A DNA stretch of 64,000 nucleotides from Rallus limicola (taxonomy: Eukaryota > Chordata > Aves > Gruiformes > Rallidae): positions 13,897,331-13,961,330 of the forward strand of contig JAKCOZ010000003.1 of NCBI GenBank assembly GCA_022605955.1. Reading direction: 5' to 3'. The translations under genes were made by a program, and so were the position numbers. Below are positions 10,403 through 23,298 of this stretch, piece by piece. How positions within the stretch are numbered: the stretch's first letter is position 1; every line of letters begins with the position of its first letter. Under the pieces are notes generated by a model that was not told the DNA's origin, did no database searches, and saw nothing but the letters and a program-made list of their open reading frames with translations.

Positions 10403-13400
10403 CCAAGATTTGGATCTACTGTCATGAGACTCCAGGAAAAAATATAAAGTACCTGTGGAGAGAAAAACTCTAAGCATGCTTCCAGTCTCCTACCTATGAA
10501 AATTTTCTATATTGTCATGTCCCCTTAATTCTCTTTATTTAGAAAAGAGCATTGAAGAATCACAATCAGTCTAAGGCTGCATGTATATGTATTGTAATTT
10601 AACTCGTGTCGGTTTGATTTATGTTTTCACATTTGACTGCTGTCAGCTTGATTCATGTTTTTATACTAAATTGATGACTTGAGAATGTATTTAATGTAAT
10701 GGCTCTCCAAGTCAGAAAAGCATCCTATGAAAAAGTTGCATTTAATTTCCTAAGGTGAGTGAAATAGCAACATATAGTCTATGTCATGATTACTCACTGG
10801 ACTCAAAAAAAGGATGATTCAACACATACTAATGTACTGATGAGCATGATTTTATTTATACAAATTTGAGAGATGTATTCATACACATTTTGTGTGTATT
10901 ATAAGTAGGAGCTGACATGGTATCCCTAATTTTTATAGTTCAGTTCACCTAAAAATGTTAAGTAGTACTTATGGTCTACATTCATTGTAGTCTTAGAAGA
11001 TCTTCATGACAGTCTCCTATCTTTTTATGGGTAAGTGTTTTCATTGAGCACTTAAACCATTGTATGGAGCAAGAATTTCATAAATATTATGTCTTATTAT
11101 AATGACAATCCTTACTTTATATGTCCACTTTATAACCTTGCAAAAGTACTTTCTAATACTGTAATTTCTTGTGTTGGATTCAGGTAAAAGTTACAATTAA
11201 GATGCCTTTTACACTTCTTAAGCTGTTGTACGATCTAAAGAAAGAAAAAGATTTGAAATCCTTCATAGTAGGATCTAAAGAAAGACAAAAATTTGCAATC
11301 TTTCATATCAGTCTAGATGAGTTAGTGTCCTACCAGAGCCAATTGCATTATATTAACTGCATCATACTTTATTCCTAGACCCTTCCTCAATATCTATGTT
11401 CCTTTCCCCTTTATAATCAGCATTCCTTTTCTTTATGTTGGCATTTTTTTTCTCACTGCTTTCTTGAACATTTTTTCATATCTTTTTAGGTGGTGGAACA
11501 ACAGGTTGTACTGGCTTCCTGGATTAATAAATACCATCACTGTAATCTCCTTAGTCATGAACATCTCTTCTACCCACAATGATCTGTTTTAAGTCAAATT
11601 TTGCTGGAAGTTTTGCAAATGTTTTCTTCAATAAAATGGGGGTACTGAAGACCTGGGACTGTTGACACAGATTTTGCCGCTGTCTTCCCCAAAAGGGATA
11701 ACCTGGAGGTTGGTTCTTACCACAGCCTGTTATTTTGTTTCCCACGAGCTAGTTTTATTCCATCACTTTTCCTTCTGCACTTTGACTGCTAATTCATTTT
11801 TTTTTCTTTTCCTGGACTGCATCATCTAGATATCTGGTTGTTCAGCCAGGAGTCCAAAAAGGATGTCTGTTTATGATGTGATGTTATTGCTGTTCCCACA
11901 GACAGACATAAAGCCTTACTGTCTATCCTATAATCTGTTCACCTGCTCCTTATAGGGTTTTCCTATTTATTCAAAAATGGCAAAAGAGAATCTTTCCTAT
12001 TCATCGTTAGCATGTGCCAAAATAAATAAAATGCTTCACTGACTTGAGATTGGCTGATGAACCAGAAAAATCCCAAGAGGATCTGAATCAAGATTCATGG
12101 TTAGCATCATACATAGTACCTTTTCTTAGTCTGATATTTCTAAGAAATTTTGAGGATACACAATTGCACTGAAAAGATAATATTTTATTCTAGTATAGAC
12201 CCTGACAAAAGAAAGAAAATTATATAATCATTATTATCAATTTGATAGAATGAAGTTGTTTCTGGTATTATATTACTCCCCTGAGACTGAAGAAAGGTAA
12301 ATGACATAGGATTCTGAGACTGTGCTATCAAATAAACAGCACAGGAAATTGTAGGCATCTGATTTATGCTGTTTGTGTACCCTACCCACACTACTGACAA
12401 TTTATAAACATTATATTTTTAAATTGTCAAAATGTTTCTTGAGGGTTTGCATGGTTTGGTGAATTTGTTTTACAGACCCTATCATCACTTAAATATTGCA
12501 ATTTATTATAATTACTATGTGATACCACAGAGGAAAGCTGGAGAACTTCAGAGTTTTGGTCCTGCTTAGTGAGTTATTTGCCTTTGACATCTGGGCATTA
12601 CAGCTTAAAAAACACTGAAGAAAGTTTATGAAGAAAGCAGCTAAGCAGTAGAACAGTGCATAGGGAGCAGACTTTAAAGTTATATATTAAAAAAGCAGGT
12701 AGCAAAACTATCAAGCTGTTGTTTGTTCCCAAAAGGTCTCGTTTTAAAGGCACTGAGAACTTTCTACAGCAACTAAAAGTAATGGAAATTGTAAATGCCA
12801 AACATTTCCAGTGATAAATGTACAAATGTCTTGGCTGTCTCACAGTCTCTTTTCTCTGCTTTTGTTTCCCACTTTAAGATACCATTAAAGTGTATTTGAC
12901 AGCTACTACTATCCTAAAAAGACCAAGAAGTGAAAACAGATTTATAAACCTGTGCTCTCACAGTTCTCTGTGTTATCAGTGACACAAGCAGTAGCCAGTT
13001 TCACCACAGGACACCAAATGGCATATGAATTGTGCGATGAAAAGTACAAGACGTGTGTGTAAAGGTAGCATTATAGTCTTAGTGGAAATCCAGGACAAAA
13101 TGCATTCATACAAAACAGATCAAGCAAAACATAAAACCAGTCCAGAGGTAACAGCATTTTTCTATGATGATGCTGGAGGGCAAAGCAGAAAGTATGTATT
13201 CTACCCACAGTGCCTCTGAGCTACTGTGCTACTTTCTTATCTCCTGCTTCTAAGATGTACCTACAGTATAAAAAAAAAATTAGATTTAGAATTGAGTTTT
13301 AGAAGGTTGCACAGCTGAAATTTAATCTAAACCCACTGATTTTCTTCTGAGGTATATAAGTCTCCTCCCAAAAGTACTTAATGGAGTATTAAAAGCTTAA

Positions 13401-15994
13401 TTTAGATCATGTGCCTCTATTTTTATTTCTCTAACCTAAACCTGAATGTTCGAAGAACTTAACCCTGCTGCATTTACTTGGCTTTTGGGGTTTTTTTTTA
13501 AATGGACAAACTTCCATTTTACCAGAAAGAGAAAGCTTCTGACACTTCAGAAAAACTACTTCAAGCAGAGCTGAATGAATTGCAACTTACAACATATTGC
13601 CCTTTTCCCTTTTAACTTATCATAATAACCACAATTATTTAAACTTGCAGTTGCCTGGAAAACAAATTATAGCTTGTAGATCATCAACAAGAGAAACACT
13701 GCATATATGCATTATGCTTATTGCATATGCCCAGTATATCACAAGATAATATTTTTGTTCTCTTTGTGGATGACTTATGTTTTCTAATTAAAAGCATAGC
13801 TTACAAAGGAGCTTTGCAGTTCTTGAATAAAAACAACAATCAAGGTAATGAGAGAAGTTTCATTGACCTTAGTAGGTTTTATAACACAATGGTTACATAG
13901 ATCTTTGTATTGAAAATTGTATTTCATAATGCAAGGAGAGAACACATGTTAATCAGATGCTTGATGTCCTCTCAAGCAGTAAATGCAATATTGTCTCATC
14001 TTACACTAACCTAAAATAAAACTAGGTTTTACATCATAAATTCACCCATATTTATTATTCTGTTTATCTTTTATCCTTTTCCTCTCTGAAGCTCCTCACA
14101 ATTTTCCCTTGTCATCCAACGCTTCTGTTCTGATTTTATATCCTCCAACTACTAATTTGTTCCCACAGTTACAAACTTGCTAAGGATTCATTTATTTTTG
14201 TCCTCTCTCAGCTCCTCAGCAGTTGATGTTATTGTGCACAAAGAGCAAAACATTGTCCATCTTCTGTTATACGCAGAGATGTCATAGTGGCATTCTTCCA
14301 TAGGCAGCAAAACCGTTGTGTTTGCTTATGTGGAGATTTGTCTGCTCTCTGGTTTACACATTGATCCAACTGTCTCTCTTCCATGCTGCTGCAATGTGCA
14401 ACAGTTATTGGCCAACAGTTATTCTAATCACCAAATACTGTAGAAGTGAAGGCAGAGTTTTTGTCCTTTACCTGAAATAAACATGGTGACAATAGTACAT
14501 AATCTGTATTCAGCACTGAATTTGTGGGTTTTAAAGCAAGAAAAAAAAAATTACTGACAGCTTTTACATAATTTACTGTTACTTTTTTCTGTCTCTAGAG
14601 AAGTCAGTCATTATAAATATTTATAATCATTAAAATAGCAAGCAGAAGAAGCAAGTGGATTTAGCTGCAACTTTGTGAAATTACACAGTTGCCAGATTTC
14701 CCAGAGCACTGGGGAATGCTTACCACAATAAGAATCTAGTTCCCACATGTAGATGATCCGGCCCTTTGGAATGATCAGAATATTGCACAGACAAGATATA
14801 TTTTTCAGATCATTTATTCCCAATCTGCATTCATAGAGGATACCTGCTGCTACAAATTTCATTTGAGGACTTAAGAGGCTCTCAATACTTCTACAGAATC
14901 AGACCCCAGGTGAAAAAAACAACTTAACTTAAGGCTGTTAATTAAATCAACAATAATAACAGTAAAATCTTTTAAATAAAATGGAAATTTTTGACAGAAA
15001 TATATTACTGCATCGTTAACAACAGTGATTATAAAGGTTATTTGATTTCTGTGTTTATTGTTTTTATTCAAGAAAACAATGATCTAGGAATTGCATTCTT
15101 TTTATTACACAGACATCTTTGTGGTCACAGTTTATGACACAGAGGTAATAGATGCAAAATCCATTTAGATGAGATTTGCTCTAAAGTATTGAAGACATTT
15201 TAAAGACCAGAGAAAAAAATATTTTAAAAAATATCACCCAGATACCACTTAGCACAATAAAGAAGGAAACAAACAAAAATGTAGTTTCTTTAATAATGAA
15301 GTGCAGTACAAAAATGTTTTAGAGTGCAGCTTGTTCCTTGATTTCCTGCCTTAATCCATTAGAAGAAAATCTGCTCCTTACACATAAAGAAGCGTATCTG
15401 TAGTCTTCAATTAGAAACAAATTTCTGTGACTAATATCTGACAGACTTTTTCATCTTCTAAACGCATACAGAGAAACTGCAATTCAACCAAACCAAACCA
15501 AACCGAAAAAGTTCTTTATAAATTACAGCTCTGAAGAAAGTACATATTTTTTACACAATACTATACTTTTATCCTGACAAAGGGGTAAAAATACACAACC
15601 TTAAGCAACTTGGAGAAAAAAGACAAAAAATCCTGAAAACCAGCAATTTCAGCTTTTGAGTACTTTTCTAGGACTGCAGTTGTTAATCTGAGTTTCTGAG
15701 TTCATGTGAAAGAACAATAGCCCCTTGGAGAAGCACATAATATTCTGGTGATAGATCTCACAGAATGAATGTCTTCAACAACTTCTTCCTTGAAATTGTT
15801 ATTAATGTTTCAAACTCTGGGAAGTACATACAATGTTAGAGACTTGATAGGATTTCAAATTAAGTATTTTAATTTTTCAGAGGAATAACTAAATGTATTC
15901 TACCACAGGATGAAGGATTATGAGAAAATCACAATACAGGAGAAATAATAAAAATTATATCAGAGATGTCCTGATCTTTCTAGCTTGTACATAA
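10403..15994. other. Unique AT-rich sequence, no gene seen
   Basis: About 5.6 kb with no recognised repeat family or coding gene. Open frames stay below 90 codons and resemble nothing I know. A 40-bp diverged tandem duplication lies at 11232-11311. T-rich and A-rich short runs occur (13490, 14540). Confidence 0.5.
11232..11311. repeat. 40-bp diverged tandem duplication
   Basis: GATCTAAAGAAAGA occurs at 11232 and again at 11272. The following bases remain alignable for about 40 bp with several substitutions (AAAGATTTGAAATCCTTCAT against CAAAAATTTGCAATCTTTCAT). The divergence implies an old event. Confidence 0.8.
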
Positions 15995-16350
15995 ATTGCA
16001 GAACTGTTCCTTGCAGCAATGAACGCACTCTGGAAAACAAATCAGAGTGGTTCTACCTTGAATGGGAAGAGCGAGGGAGAGAACAGTGGAACCAGTTTCT
16101 GGTCAGGCAGGAACTGGAGCCAGTGTTTCCAGAGAGTTCAGAACATCTGTGCCCTCACCAAGAAGGGAACAGACCCACAACCACAGTGAGGAGAGTGGAG
16201 CAAGGTTGGGTCAAGGACTGGGGGCATGCAAGGGACCTCTGACCGCCACACCAGACCCAGCTATGGGGCAGTTCCAAAGCAAAGCCAGGAAGCCAAGCCA
16301 ACAGGTTGGGGTCAGCAAGGCTCAAGGCTGTGTGAGGTTGGTTGTTTCTT
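15995..16350. other. GC-richer island, unidentified
   Basis: About 350 bp clearly richer in G and C than its surroundings. It is purine-rich on the plus strand (GAGGGAGAGAACAGTGGAACC, GTGAGGAGAGTGGAGCAAGG). Two overlapping open frames (15985-16242 and 16062-16448) cross it; neither gives a domain I recognise. A short frame beginning ATGGGGCAGTTCC at 16263 follows a leader-like stretch, which is compatible with a decayed retroviral leader or a fragment of an unknown repeat. It could equally be a small exon or regulatory CpG-poor island. I cannot decide from the sequence. Confidence 0.3.
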
Positions 16351-18460
16351 CTCAGGGGGATTATTTAATTGTTTTAGCAATTTTCCTGAAAAGTAATCCT
16401 GGGAATAGATACACAAAAACATTTTGGGACAAATGGAAACTTATATGAAAAGACAGAAAAAGTGAAATATATCGAGCAGAAATACTTGACATTTTCTTTT
16501 GAAACCAGTCTTAATTCTTTTTTTATTCAGACTAATTATTCTTTTCCACTTCTATGGATTTACATAGATAGAAAAATCTGGGCTACACATAAGAGAGCCT
16601 ACTCAGTGCTCTACCTGAAGCTTTGGTCATGGACTGAAAGTCACCTCCACAAGTCAGGATATTCAAATTCCTTCTAGCTCGACAGCTGCATTGTTCAGGG
16701 AGCTAATTCTCCTTTTAAACATACAGTAATAAAACATATTTAATAGTAAAAATCTAGTTACTATAGATACATAATCATAAGATGAAAATATGTCTTGTTC
16801 CCCAGCTGACACTGATCCAGCAGAGGATAAGGTAAATTCATTCTAAAAAAATCTGTCATTCATACGAACTCATGTACTAAACACCATCTGTATGATTTCT
16901 TTATGGCCTATTCCAGAAGGACTGAAGACATAAGTTAAATAAAAATAATCTTCCCTGAAGCAAATATTATGAGAAAGTAAAACATAAACGTAATGTCTTC
17001 TATTTAAGACATTTTATTACCTGGTATTTGCATTTATAGGTCTTCTAGTGTAGGGAATAAAAAGTGAAAGGAAACTATACAGAAAATTTAAAAGTAAGAT
17101 CCACTGAAGATCTTGAAAGCAGATGTCTGAAATTTCACTGAAATTTTTGGAGTGTATAAGCACATTCAACATGATTGAGCAGATAATCAAAATTTTGGGA
17201 ATTATTAATTATGTATCTGAGCTACAAAATTTAAACACCAAACTGAAAATCTTTTTGTTTAGTGCTTGAATTTGGAATATTGTCCCAATATGCAAAATTT
17301 AACAGCCCCAAATACTGACAACATTAGTTCCTAAGGTTCTAATTAAAGCTTACATATTAGAGAAATCTTTTTAAATGAGCATGCTTAATTTTGAAATAAT
17401 CTACCGTCATTTTTCCTTTTTTGCTAGTGTTTTGGTTTGTTTCTGCTTTGCAAGGAACATGAGCAGTAAATTCATCAATTGCCATGTCTTTATTTTTGCA
17501 AATCCCTGTGCGGTAAAAGTTGAAGCAGTAGCTGTAAATCATAACCATGGCAATAACATTAGTTAAGAGGATGGATACGTAGTCAGCAAACTCCAATAAA
17601 ATAAAAATGAGAAAGGAATAAAAGCCATTAAGGGTACTGCAGAAGGAAACTCCATCCTAGATAATGTGCATTCTTCCTGTAGAAGTCTTAATTTTTTTTC
17701 ATTTCCAGTTTGAGCAGAAAAGGAGCCATTTGGTCACCAGAGCAACTAACTATTCCCAGCCTAGGCATGTTTATCACTATCTGTTTATACAGAATTACTA
17801 TTACAGCAATTAGCATGAAAGACATTTGCAGTGCAGTACTCTAGCAACAGCTCATCCCAGAGGCAAGAATCTGGTTCAAAGCTCATTTCCCCTCTTCTTT
17901 TAAAGCACAGTCTCAGACATGGCATTCTTCTAATGTAGGCATTGTTAAAGTCTCTGATCAAGAGAGACATAAATGAGGTAATCATATTTGAGTTCAATGG
18001 AATCACAACAATTACAGCTTCTGATATTTTCCCAGGACACTTTCCATCACATAGTATTGTCATCATACACGCTTCCATACCTGTCTCCTGGTTTCCCTTT
18101 GCTTTTTTTTTCTTGCTTTTGGGTTTATTGGGGGTTATGTTATTAGTTTTTAGTATTCACATACAGAAATTTGGAGCTTAGTTTTCTATCAGGATGAGTT
18201 TCAGAATAGGAACTACAGCTGAATGATTTATTGAACTATTTATTGAAAGCTATTTGGCTTATTCTTTCTTAGTCCATAGAAAATGCTTACAAGTCAAGAA
18301 GCCATGTTCAAGACTGTTGTACTGTTGTACTGAAGCACCGAAAACTGGTACAGCATGTGGATAAAAGCATGCAGCTATACTTTTGGAATTCTGCCAATTT
18401 TTACCCCCAAAAAGTCTACGAACATGAAGAATATTTCCACCTAAATCAATGAACATCACT
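16351..18460. other. Unique sequence, no gene seen
   Basis: AT-rich. The part at 17690-18075 is of balanced, high-complexity composition and has no repeat signature. No coding gene is supported. An open frame on the minus strand (17785-18078) has no domain. Confidence 0.45.
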
Positions 18461-18722
18461 AGAATAGAATATTTCAGTCGGAAATGACCAACAATGATCA
18501 TCTAGTCCAACTGACCACTTTGGTAAAGTATGTTATTAAGGTTTTTGACCAAGTGCCTCTTAAAACATACAGGCTTGGGACATTGTTCTCTCAGAAGCCT
18601 GTTCCAGTGTTTGACCACCTTATCCATCAAGACACGCTTCCTAATACCCAATCTAAACCTCTGCTGACTTATATTTGAACGATTCCCAAGTGTCCTGTCA
18701 CCAGAGAAAAGAGATGAGGAAA
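18461..18722 (-). mobile_element. CR1 3' end, old subfamily, minus strand
   Basis: The plus strand reads as the reverse complement of a CR1 3' region: AGAATAGAATATTTCAGTCGG, then ATGATCATCTAGTCCAACTG, GCCTCTTAAAACATACAGGCTTGG, CAGAAGCCTGTTCCAGTGTTTGACCACC and finally an AGAGAAAAGAGATGAGG block. It covers about 260 bp of 3' coding end and UTR. It is well diverged and 5' truncated. Confidence 0.85.
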
Positions 18723-18834
18723 AGATCAGAAAATTATCTCAGTAAAAGATGAAAAACAGCTTGCATTTTAAATAAAAATTAAAATGTAAGTATCAACCCT
18801 GATTGTCTATGCAAGAAAAGTAAGGAAAACTTGG

Positions 18835-19375
18835 TGGGTTGACCCTGTCTGGACGCCAGGTGCCCACCAAAGCTGCTCTATCACCCCCCTCCTCAGATGG
18901 ACAGAGAAGAGGAAATATGATGAAAGGCTCCTGGTTCAAGACAAGGACAAGGAGAAATCAGCCACCAGTTACCTTCACAGGAAAAACAGACTTGACTTAG
19001 AAAAAAAATAATCTAAGTTAATACTAATCAAATCAGAGTAGAGTAATAAAAAATAAGATCAAATCCTCTCCCACCACTCCCTTCTTCCTGGTCTGAACTT
19101 CACTACCAATTTCTCTCCCTCCTCCTCCCTGTGAGGCACAGAAGCACGGGGAATGGGGGTTTATATATATTTTTAGTTATAAAGCATCTATCACCATATC
19201 AAGAAACATTTGTTGGAATCACTCTGGTGGCAGAGGTAAGAACAGAGGGGCAGGGAATGGGTTGATCACACATTGTCTCTGCTGCTCCTTTCTCGTCAGA
19301 GGGAGGACTTCTCCCACTCTGCCCCTACAACAGTGTGGAGTCCCTCCCATGGGAATCCATGGGTATTTTTTCCTA
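18835..19375 (-). mobile_element. Partial avian retroviral LTR
   Basis: The plus strand begins GGTGGGTTGACCCTGTCTGGACG and CCAGGTGCCCACCAAAGC, a block I recognise as the complement of the 3' end of a common avian ERV LTR. It continues with GAAAGGCTCCTGGTTCAAGA, the CCAATCAAATCAGAGTA-like stretch, and a C-rich CCTCCTCCCTGTGAGG region near 19118. It ends near 19375 after GTGTGGAGTCCCTCCCATGGG. The rest of the LTR beyond this is absent. About 95 bp at 19161-19255 do not fit the family as I remember it and are flanked by a repeated GGGAATGGG. No retroviral coding sequence lies next to it, so it is a truncated solo LTR. Orientation is from memory of the family. Confidence 0.7.
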
Positions 19376-22300
19376 TCCAGAGACTATTTAACTTGCTTGG
19401 TTAATCTTGCTGTGCCACCCATACAATTTTTTTAAATCAGCCAACTATATCTGATGACTCGTGTCAAGTCAATACCAAATCTTTGTTCTGCAATTAATCT
19501 AAGATGACTTACCCACCAAAAAAACTTACAATGCTTTCATTAACTTCAGAACTTTTACCAAAGAAAAGTAGTAGATCAGAGGAATTCCATAAAACATATT
19601 ACTATGGAGGTTGGTTTCCAATGTAGTTTTATTTATGTGAATTCAGATCCTTCTATGACTGGACGACTGCAGAGTCATGTCAAAAATCTCACGTCTCTCA
19701 CAAGAATACTGAACTCCTGATTTGTTGTTTGAATTATTAATTTTATATTATAAATTAAGTCTAAAAATTAAAAAGACAACTGATCAGTTCACATTGTCTC
19801 CCTGGTCACTATGTTCTGATACATCTTCAGAAGATTTTCTTCCTTAGACATGAAATGAAGTTCTCTGGCCTGTAAGCTTGTCACACACAGATGCTTTACA
19901 GAAAAGTTCCTTGGGTTTTTTTACTACATCCAATTAAGAACAGTCATGCTCAGTCTGCATTTTGCCTTTTCAGGCCACTTTGATGTGTTTAAGTGAATTT
20001 TCCTATATAATTTTTTTTAGAACATGGGATAGAGAATTAAATATCAAGTTTAATGAGGGTATATTTTTCTTAGCTTAGAAGATTGATTTTTTTTTTCTCA
20101 CTGGCACTGACTTTTAGTTAAATAAAAGGGCAATCCATCAATATGATTTTAGTAATCTGTAACTAGAGATATGGTTGATGCTTAAATCTTAAAGGAAATG
20201 GTATTCTTTAAGCATAAGATTAATAGAAAAAGAGCAAAAGCTTTTTGACATCAAGGCTTTACATTCACTTCCAGCATCCCAGAAAACATTACTGAGCCAG
20301 CAACAGTCAAATCACTGACCTTTATTAATGGGAAGCAGCATCATAAGTGAAGAGAAAAACATATGGAGGGTCTGCTCTGAGACTAGCTTGCTGAAGGATC
20401 TGCTTGTCTTTGATTTCACTTGCACATTGGAACTCCCACTCTTCAGCACCATATATTTACAACGCCATATAAATTATTTATAAGACAGCTATCTTTACTG
20501 AGACATCCTTGATTAACCTCATATCTGATTCACCAACTTTATTAGAGTAGCTGCAAGAGTTACTAACTTTTCCACACAACTGCACAGGAGTTCTGATATT
20601 GCTTTGATAATAATGCCAGTAACTAGTATTTGTGTGATAGGTGGGAAAAAAGTCTCCTGCTGGGCCCTGGGCATCATCCAGCACCAGTTCTACATGTTCA
20701 CATCACTGGATGCAGTCATACCACAGCTGCAGGGCCATTTGGTTACAAAAACAGCCTCTTTCTCAGGGGTTCCTATGGTCTTTCCTGACTTAATGGCCAA
20801 CAGTCCTTAATCATCCCTTCCAACCCCTACAATTCTGTGATTGCTACAATTCTGCATTTGACAACATCAGTCACCTGCGAAGGTTGATGGCTGCAGAGCC
20901 CCAAACGCAATGTTGCTGGTTCATTTCACTAAAACAAACTACATGTTTGCACCAGTGCTAAGGAGTGAGATAGATAATCTATACTTTTCTTTGTTTTTGT
21001 GTCATCCAAACACCTCATAATTTTGTCTGCTTCAGTAGAGAACATTTCAAAGTAAAATATGACTCACAGAAAATGATTTATTGTTATTACAAGGGATTAA
21101 ATAGCACAAAAGTGGACAGCATTTGTTATTTCATGTTATTCAATTATTGAAATAGTTGACAATCACTTTTAAAAACAAATGTTATTCTTGCATGAGGTTC
21201 TCTAAGGTCTCATGATTTCAGCGAAACTAGTGAAGAGATGAAAATGTGAATAGTTTAAAAGAGTTTTAAGTTCTTAAACCATCAATTGTTCTCAACTTAG
21301 TTTAATGCTTGCACAATATCAAGTCCTAAAAACTAAACATACTGTTAAAATTGTGTTACTAGATCAGGGTCTAATTCTCTAGATAAATTTATTTTTGTGT
21401 TAGATTATAAACTAGTCAGACACAAAATACGATAGGAAAAATAAGGATCAATAATGACTTCCATTTCATACACTTATCTTTAAGGTCCAGGTTTGAATGC
21501 ATGTAAGGTTTTTCACATATATTTAACATATGTAAAGATGTTAAATAAAAAAAAATATAAAGAATACAGTTCCATATAGTTAGGCTTCCTTGAGAGAAAG
21601 ATGATTCCATTGAATTTAAAACCCAATATTCCAAAGATCTCCTCCACAATAATTGTAATTAATATGGTATCTTTGTCTGCAGGAATTAAGAAATCTTAGA
21701 CACAGTCCTACATTCTAAACAAACTCTGATGCAAGAAAAGAAAAGTCAGTTATCTGGGTTTATCACACACTGCTGTAGGAGACACTAGTGGATTACTGCA
21801 AGACCCAGGAAATGACCAGCTTTGTCACTGTCATGTGCTGATATGTCCTATATGGAGCATCAAGAAAAAGAATTTCAAACAAACTGGCTATCATGTCTTT
21901 ACTGCCTAAGGTTCCTGGTACCAGCTACAAAATGGGGTTTCTTTGTGACACCCTGGGCCATTCATCATCTTTGAGGAGACAAGCAAGTGCCTGAGGATTT
22001 AAAAGACACATTCTTAATATTTACTATAGCTATTGGAAGTCAACAAACAGCTACGTAAATAGATGGATGGATGGGACAGTAACATTTCGTGAGAGACATA
22101 AGCAATACATTTTCCAGAAGATATCGGTGCAAATTTGGGCATGAGAAATATTTTTTCCATGGAGAATAGAAAGGATTCTTTCTCATCTCCCCAGTTCAGA
22201 GAAAAAAATGCCTGAAAATGACTGCTGCTTGTTAGTGTTAGTACACCATCTTGTGGATAACTGGTCTAATTGGGAGCATTGCTGCATCAGCTAGCACAGG

Positions 22301-22554
22301 GTCCAACTGCTGGAAGCGTCAGGATGGCTTACTGTTCATAGGATGCTTACAGTCACAGCTTCTCTCTGTTTTTATGCATCAGGATTCATTTCCAGATCTG
22401 CTCGTGACGTATGAAATCTTTCAATGTAAAAGAAGACGTTCATATGTGAAGAAAGATACTGATATTTGGTATTAGTGACTGTAAATTACTTCTCTTAGGG
22501 GACAATTAAAATAGCATGTTTGAAAGAAAGCAAAGCTATTGAGCACTTCATCAT
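19376..22554. other. Unique AT-rich sequence, no gene seen
   Basis: No coding gene or clear transposon, apart from a short stretch at 20805-20860 that resembles a CR1 tail. Open frames up to 77 codons lack domains. Confidence 0.45.
20805..20860 (+). mobile_element. Possible CR1 3' tail remnant
   Basis: TAATCATCCCTTCCAACCCCTACAATTCTGTGATTG resembles the terminal block plus tail of CR1, but no upstream CR1 body is visible. It may be a heavily 5'-truncated insertion or a chance match. Confidence 0.4.
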
Positions 22555-22680
22555 GCAGAATTGTAAGGGTTGGAAGAGACCTCCAACAATCAAGTAATCA
22601 AGTCCAACCCCCCAAACAAGAATAATAACTACAAATATAGCAAACTATGTATTTAATCTGCTATAAAGACACTCTCACAG
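22555..22680 (-). mobile_element. Short CR1 3' end, minus strand
   Basis: GCAGAATTGTAAGGGTTGGAAGAGACCTCC and AATCAAGTCCAACCCCCCAAAC at 22555-22615 are the complement of a CR1 3' terminus. The next 60 bases (GCAAACTATGTATTTAATCTGC) fit the same family more loosely. It is very short and 5' truncated. Confidence 0.7.
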
Positions 22681-23292
22681 TCCAGTAAGGTTACCACTGT
22701 CCTCTTGGTCTGGTTTTGGGTGCAGATCAGCACTGGAAAGTGGATGATAGCTTTGAGAGCATCAGTACCAAAGAGGCCAACTAGCTCCCTTCATAGATTA
22801 GACACTAAATCCAAAGGTCTTCCATGATCTGTGGTACTTCCAAAGCATTGTCCATACAAATCTCAATCTTATTTCAGATCACTGGAAATTAAAAAAAGCA
22901 CAGACTAAGCAGAATACGTGGGTAAATTCCAGATTTTTCAAATGGTGTAAAAGCTACCATCAACATGACTTAGCAAAATACTAATTTAGAATGACTACAA
23001 GGTCCAAAACAATGGAGAGTATAGCTCACTGAACTTAAATCCTAAGTATGCTGCCTTTTCTTCCCACCTGCAGAGAAACACAAAGCACGTGAAAAAGTGT
23101 TTCAAGGTCCCAGTGCTGTGATTACCTGCCATGAGCAATATACACACTCAGCCTGCATGGACACCTGTAGTCTCTCTGTTTTCATTCTGGAAGCAACTCA
23201 ATGAAACAACGTAGAAAATGTAGAAACAATGTAGAAAATTAGATCAATTTTTTCATATACTGAGGGACTATATCTTCATATGCTGAGGGAGT
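22681..23292. other. Unique sequence with small tandem duplications
   Basis: No gene seen. Two local duplications lie next to the CR1 that follows: AACAACGTAGAAAATGTAG/AACAATGTAGAAAATTAG (about 23203-23241) and the 23-bp TCATATACTGAGGGACTATATCT repeat starting at 23253 and 23276. Confidence 0.5.
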
Positions 23293-23298
23293 ATATCT
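23253..23298. repeat. 23-bp duplication at CR1 5' junction
   Basis: Two 23-bp units, 23253-23275 and 23276-23298, differ at two positions. The second runs into the first bases of the CR1 body (ATATCTTCATTGAC). The duplicated flank therefore contains the same ATATCTTCAT that starts the element. Confidence 0.8.
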
